This document shows, piece after piece, positions 7,946-11,039 of a stretch of DNA of 11,039 bases. The stretch's first letter is position 1. Each line of letters begins with the position of its first letter. Source of the DNA: an uncultured Bacteroidales bacterium (GTDB lineage: Bacteria; Bacteroidota; Bacteroidia; Bacteroidales; UBA932). Under the pieces are notes generated by a model. The model saw only the letters and a program-made list of their open reading frames with translations. It was not told where the DNA came from and made no database searches. The translations under genes and the position numbers were made by a program. Location: positions 1 through 11,039 of the forward strand of contig CAMCIE010000023.1 in assembly GCA_945874815.1 (NCBI GenBank), written 5' to 3'.

Positions 7946-8959
7946 TTACTTAGCTGGAACTGACTTGACCTTCATTCCCGAACTGATCTTGTTCATACCC
8001 TCAACAATAACACGGTCTCCGACTGCAAGTCCGGAAGTGACAGATACTCCGGTACCTACGAAATCTCCTGCAGTGATATAGCATTTCTTCACTGCCCCAT
8101 CGCTGTCAACGGTCCAGACATAGCGGCCTGAATCGTCAACCTTGACAGAAGAAACCGGCAGAACGATTTTCTGTTTGAGGTCTTTCTTCATATATACCTT
8201 GCACAACATTCCGGATTTGACATTTTCTGGCAGGGATTCAAGCCTGAGGGTCATGCTGTAGGAATGGGTGACAATGCTCGAATTGACGCTTATTTCCTCA
8301 ACTCTGGCATTGAGCATCAGGTCATCAAGCGCACCGATCTCAACGACAGCCTTGTCTCCGATTTTTATATCTGAATACTCGGATTCCGGTACTGACATGG
8401 TTACAGACAGGTCATCCTCATTGATAATGGAGGCGATTCGTGCCATCGGCTGGATTGTTTCTCCCTCTGTCACGAAAATTTCGTTTATAGTTCCGGCGAA
8501 CGGAGCTTTGATTTTGCAGTCTTCGAGGGATTTCTCGGAAATTTCATAAGCAGATTCGGCTTTGGCAACCATAGCCTGTATTTCAAGCCATTTTATTTCA
8601 GATATTCCACCCCCGTTATATACTTTTTCAGCTCTTATATAACTTTCTTTTGCCTGGTGGAGTTGCGCCTTGTTGGCATTGTGCATACTGACGACATTCG
8701 GCGAATGCACCTGCGCAATGACAGCCCCGGAGGCAATCTTCTTACCCGTTCTGACATTCACCGACTCGACAGTTCCCCCATTGGCGGAAAACAGAATCTT
8801 ATACTGACTCGTGGACACCAGACCCGGATAACTTCTTGAGTATGATGTGTCATTATATTCCACTTCCTTCACGCCGACGGTGACAACATTCTCTTTTTTC
8901 TCTTCTTTGCAAGAAAAGAACAAAAAGGCGACAGAGGCTATTATCAACAGTTTCTTCAT
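7946..8959 (-). CDS. RND efflux periplasmic adaptor (MFP/HlyD-type), lipoprotein
   Basis: A 337-aa adaptor that bridges the pump and the outer-membrane channel. The signal peptide ends in LFFSC, giving lipidated Cys17, so it is membrane-anchored by lipid as AcrA is. The lipoyl half-motifs are at about 54-85 (GTVESVNVRTGKKIASGAVIA) and 148-179 (CKIKAPFAGTINEIFVTEGE and following). Between them lies a short helical hairpin (92-147) with no sign of extra heptads. The beta-barrel domain is at about 183-260 and the membrane-proximal domain at 262-337, ending GDRVIVEGMNKISSGMKV. Residues after the lipid Cys are KEEKKE; a K-(D/E)2 pattern is known as a surface-export signal in Capnocytophaga lipoproteins, which would be odd for an adaptor, so I treat it as chance. 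The gene begins 2 bp after the preceding lipoprotein gene and ends 3 bp before the pump gene. Confidence 0.95.
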   Translation of the reverse strand: MKKLLIIASVAFLFFSCKEEKKENVVTVGVKEVEYNDTSYSRSYPGLVSTSQYKILFSANGGTVESVNVRTGKKIASGAVIAQVHSPNVVSMHNANKAQLHQAKESYIRAEKVYNGGGISEIKWLEIQAMVAKAESAYEISEKSLEDCKIKAPFAGTINEIFVTEGETIQPMARIASIINEDDLSVTMSVPESEYSDIKIGDKAVVEIGALDDLMLNARVEEISVNSSIVTHSYSMTLRLESLPENVKSGMLCKVYMKKDLKQKIVLPVSSVKVDDSGRYVWTVDSDGAVKKCYITAGDFVGTGVSVTSGLAVGDRVIVEGMNKISSGMKVKSVPAK

Positions 8960-8961
8960 AG

Positions 8962-9528
8962 TTATTCGTTCTTGGATGCTTCACATTTGATGGATGAACC
9001 GATAACCTTCAGGTCGGTAATGACATCGGTATCAGTCTCAGGGTCCGGAATTTTTGTCGTTATGGTTCCCTTTGCCGTAAAATCAAACAACAATTCATCC
9101 CCATATCTTTTTCCTACACCGTCCACACATAATTTTGTCGTGTTTTTCGACACAGCACTGCTGGATGTTTCTCCCGGGAGGTGTGTATTGACCTGCATTT
9201 CTGCATCCGTGAATGTGATGATACCATCCTTTTCAGTTGCGGTGAAGTTTGAGAATGCACCTCTGAGTGCAGAACTCATGGAAATGTACAGCGTATTGTT
9301 CCGGGAGTCAGTCGAGATGATCTTCATGGTCCCGTACTGATATTCGACTATGATTTCCTGTGTCGAATTGGCGCCGTCCGTTGTCTGTGTTGTCACGGTG
9401 CCACCAAGACGGTAATGATATTCGCCGTTGAGTTTCCTTGTGGAATTCTTCGAACATGAGCAGAACAATGCTGTTGCTGCAAACAAGATTAATAGTATCT
9501 TTTTTATCGTGTGAATCTGTCTCGTCAT
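8962..9528 (-). CDS. Lipoprotein of unknown function heading the efflux operon (188 aa)
   Basis: A predicted lipoprotein. The ATG at 9528 is preferred: it gives a basic start (MTRQIHTIKK), a hydrophobic core and lipobox FCSC (Cys25). A longer frame from a TTG at 9600 would put 24 polar residues ahead of the signal peptide and run through a stem-loop, so it is rejected. The mature part looks all-beta: KLNGEYHYRLGGTVTTQTT at 32-50, IIVEYQYGTMKIIS at 59-72, TLYISMSSAL at 79-88, GIITFTDAEMQV at 102-113, ELLFDFTAKGTITTKI at 145-160 and a final strand at about 172-183. This repeated antiparallel pattern would suit a small barrel or lipocalin-like fold, but I cannot name a family. It ends 2 bp before the adaptor gene, so it is almost surely co-expressed with the pump; a role in substrate capture or in assembly is only inference. 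Confidence 0.88.
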   Translation of the reverse strand: MTRQIHTIKKILLILFAATALFCSCSKNSTRKLNGEYHYRLGGTVTTQTTDGANSTQEIIVEYQYGTMKIISTDSRNNTLYISMSSALRGAFSNFTATEKDGIITFTDAEMQVNTHLPGETSSSAVSKNTTKLCVDGVGKRYGDELLFDFTAKGTITTKIPDPETDTDVITDLKVIGSSIKCEASKNE

Positions 9529-9561
9529 ATTGTATTGTGTTATATTTTGTGCATCTCGTCC

Positions 9562-9584
9562 ACCGGAGTTGACAACTCCACGGT
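9562..9584 (-). promoter_or_regulatory. Stem-loop / dyad in the leader of the efflux operon
   Basis: GGAGTTG and CAACTCC form a 15-bp dyad around one central base (9565-9579). On the transcript, GGAGUU-GUC-AACUCC folds with a triloop, and flanking ACC/GGU adds three more pairs beyond a 2-nt bulge. It lies 36 bp upstream of the ATG at 9528, within a GC-richer stretch (about 9551-9624). It could be a repressor site or a leader hairpin that affects expression; no matching regulator is identified. Confidence 0.4.
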
Positions 9585-9636
9585 CAGTGTGCGCCGGCAA
9601 CCGCCTTGTGTCCAGGGCCTGGGCTTAAATCAAATT

Positions 9637-9693
9637 AGTTTCGCAAGATGTATCATCATCCATGATTATGAATGAATTATCACTTGCGAAACT
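9637..9693. repeat. 11-bp perfect inverted repeat with 35-bp spacer
   Basis: AGTTTCGCAAG at 9637-9647 is matched by CTTGCGAAACT at 9683-9693. The arms end cleanly, with no pairing of the next base on either side. The spacer is AT-rich and has a small nested dyad (ATCAT-cc-ATGAT, 9655-9666). The repeat lies in the 217-bp non-coding gap between the beta-barrel gene and the efflux operon. Possible roles: paired operator sites, a long-looped terminator of the upstream unit, or a very small invertible segment. No strong promoter box is seen inside it. Confidence 0.6.
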
Positions 9694-9745
9694 TGAGTAA
9701 TAATGTCAAAAGCAGAATTACAATGCTATTTGACAACTGAAATTA

Positions 9746-10309
9746 TCAGAATTTATACCTTATACCGAGGCTGATGGCTCCCGCATAGAGTCCGTTTGTG
9801 GAGAAACCGGCACCGGTACTGTTGTCTCTTACTGTGTGTCCGTCTGTTGTGGCGACAGTATTGTTCCAATAGATTTCCGGTCCGATTACAGGTCTCCAGT
9901 CAAGAGAGAGCTGAAGTGGGAACCAGAAATTGTATTCAACGCCGATGCGACCGGCAACACCCACATTCATGTATCCTGCGCTCACTTTGGAAGTGATGTT
10001 GCCATAGTCCTGTCGGTTAATCTTCGGCCAGCACATTCCTATTCCGGCACCGACTCCTGCATACCAGTTCCAGCTTCCTTTATTGTTCCATGAATTGATA
10101 CCGAATACCCAGTCGTAAGTGGCTGCGGCAGCGATTCCTCCATTGAACATTGGGAAATCCACGTCGATGGATACCATATTGTCATTTCCTACAGTGTGCT
10201 GGTAAGATGCGGAGATACCTGCTCCGACTCGGATACCGACAGCTCTTGGCTGTGCATAAGCTGCAATACCAACGAATAATGCAGCGATAATCAATAGTTT
10301 GTTCTTCAT
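9746..10309 (-). CDS. Small outer-membrane beta-barrel protein (187 aa)
   Basis: A predicted integral outer-membrane protein. The ATG at 10309 gives a classic type I signal peptide with cleavage after AYA (residues 1-19); an upstream TTG at 10321 would only add four residues. The mature chain of about 168 aa is made of alternating aromatic and small residues in many short strands (for example IRVGAGISASYQHTV, WNWYAGVGAGIGMCW, LYAGAISLGIRYKF) and ends in Phe, the usual C-terminal signal for BamA-mediated insertion. The size suits an eight-stranded barrel. I cannot assign a function: small barrels of this kind include adhesins, porin-like proteins and structural proteins. It starts 32 bp after the AraC-type regulator gene with no separate promoter visible, so the two are probably one transcript, and the regulator may act on it. 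Confidence 0.85.
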   Translation of the reverse strand: MKNKLLIIAALFVGIAAYAQPRAVGIRVGAGISASYQHTVGNDNMVSIDVDFPMFNGGIAAAATYDWVFGINSWNNKGSWNWYAGVGAGIGMCWPKINRQDYGNITSKVSAGYMNVGVAGRIGVEYNFWFPLQLSLDWRPVIGPEIYWNNTVATTDGHTVRDNSTGAGFSTNGLYAGAISLGIRYKF

Positions 10310-10341
10310 AAGAATTTTCAATTATGTTTTGAAATTGTATT

Positions 10342-11039
10342 TTATTTGTTATTTGCGTCCGTTCTTGTCCGGTTCATGCATTTCTTGTAATATTCTTTTG
10401 GGGTGATTCCCATTACGCTTCTGAAATATCTGTTGAATGAGGAAACAGAATTGAATCCGCTCATTTCCGCCACCTCGGTCATGTTGATCCTTCCGGTATC
10501 GGTCATCTTCTCCAATATATGGCATGATTCTTCTACCCTGAACCGGTTGATATAGTCATAGAATGTGCATCCCAGGCTGTGGTTCAGGTACATCGACACA
10601 TATTTGGTGTTTGATCCTATTTCCATGGCTACGGTATTCAGTGACAATTTTGGATTCAGATACAATTTCTGTGTTTCCATGCACTGTTTCAGTTTATGCT
10701 CTATCATCTCTGTGATGTTCTGTATGTTTTCCGGGGCAGAAACTCCGGTGGTTTCTTCCATATATCCTTCGGTGTTTTCCAATTCTTCCCCGATTTCTGT
10801 TTCTTCCTCTTCAGAAGTCATTATTACCTTATGATGCATGGTGGAATATACCATATAAGAGCATACCGTTATTGTTAGCACGCAGTATAAAACTTCGCCC
10901 TGCCATGTCGTTACGCTGAATGCCATGGCGTATATGAATACTGACACGAAATATATCAGACATGAAATCACCACCCATCTTACGCTTATGTTGTCGCTGT
11001 ATGAATAATGGTCGTTCAAATATTTCCGATGGCGTATTG
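10342..11039 (-). CDS. Membrane-anchored AraC-family transcription regulator, 5' end cut by window edge
   Basis: The frame stays open to the window edge, past a TTG at 11019 that could be taken as a start; the sequence before it (IRHRKYL) looks like real protein, so the N-terminus is missing. Counting from that TTG, two membrane helices are visible at about 14-34 and 42-60, then an acidic linker (69-90, many Glu). The AraC DNA-binding domain fills about 100-215: the first helix-turn-helix is LSLNTVAMEIGSNTKYVSMY (125-144), the second spans 178-200 with TEVAEMSGFNSVSSFNRYFR, followed by the family signature VMGITPKEYYKK. Known Bacteroidales relatives carry several N-terminal membrane segments, so more helices are likely outside the window. 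It should sense a signal at the membrane and bind DNA from there. The nearest target candidates are the following beta-barrel gene and the efflux operon, both on the same strand. Confidence 0.88.
   Translation of the reverse strand, partial: IRHRKYLNDHYSYSDNISVRWVVISCLIYFVSVFIYAMAFSVTTWQGEVLYCVLTITVCSYMVYSTMHHKVIMTSEEEETEIGEELENTEGYMEETTGVSAPENIQNITEMIEHKLKQCMETQKLYLNPKLSLNTVAMEIGSNTKYVSMYLNHSLGCTFYDYINRFRVEESCHILEKMTDTGRINMTEVAEMSGFNSVSSFNRYFRSVMGITPKEYYKKCMNRTRTDANNK

Noticed and set aside
9529..9600. 24-residue extension of the efflux-operon lipoprotein from a TTG codon
   Set aside because: Non-standard start, polar residues ahead of the signal peptide, and the frame crosses the leader stem-loop.
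9648..9682. Phase-variable invertible promoter between the 11-bp repeats
   Set aside because: Known Bacteroides invertible promoters are usually longer, and no promoter box is seen in the 35-bp spacer on either strand; kept only as one option in the repeat entry.
9713..9720. TAATTCTG on the minus strand as a -7 box for the efflux operon
   Set aside because: One mismatch to TAnnTTTG, no good -33 box at the right distance, and it would leave a leader of about 180 nt; not enough to call a promoter.

Overview
The window looks like chromosomal DNA from a Bacteroidales bacterium (phylum Bacteroidota). The support is many short lipoproteins with a basic N-terminus, a hydrophobic stretch and a Cys; a fimbrillin-like lipoprotein; an AraC-type regulator with membrane helices in front of its DNA-binding domain; TAnnTTTG-like -7 promoter boxes; and no clear Shine-Dalgarno sequences. 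Genus cannot be given from the sequence alone. All eight supportable genes lie on the minus strand, so transcription runs from the right edge to the left.

Right part (11039 to 9746): a membrane-anchored AraC-family regulator, cut by the window edge, is followed after 32 bp by a small outer-membrane beta-barrel protein. The two are probably co-transcribed. A 217-bp non-coding stretch follows. It holds an 11-bp perfect inverted repeat with a 35-bp spacer and a separate 15-bp dyad that folds into a stem-loop in the leader of the next gene.

Middle (9528 to 3492): a compact four-gene operon encodes a lipoprotein of unknown function, a lipid-anchored periplasmic adaptor (MFP), an RND inner-membrane pump and a TolC-type outer-membrane channel. 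The junctions are 2 bp, 3 bp and a 4-bp ATGA overlap. Together the last three make a complete tripartite efflux system; the leading lipoprotein is a possible accessory part. Substrate cannot be told from sequence.

Left part (3340 to 1): three lipoprotein genes in a row. The first (176 aa) is unrecognised. The second (601 aa) carries a segment that reads like the membrane stem of a leukocidin/Vibrio-cytolysin-type beta-barrel pore-forming toxin, set between beta-rich flanks and behind an alpha/beta N-terminal region; it is the most interesting gene here. The third, starting 12 bp after the second, is a fimbrillin-like lipoprotein whose frame is open for 296 codons and runs off the left edge. 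The pore-former-like gene has its own candidate promoter, whose -7 box sits inside a GGGGACA/TGTCCCC inverted repeat.

The translation starts of three genes (pore-former-like, efflux-operon lipoprotein, beta-barrel protein) are set here at internal ATGs, because those place a proper signal peptide at the N-terminus; longer frames begin in non-coding DNA. There is no stretch over 300 bases without a gene. I see no rRNA, tRNA, CRISPR, insertion sequence or phage gene.
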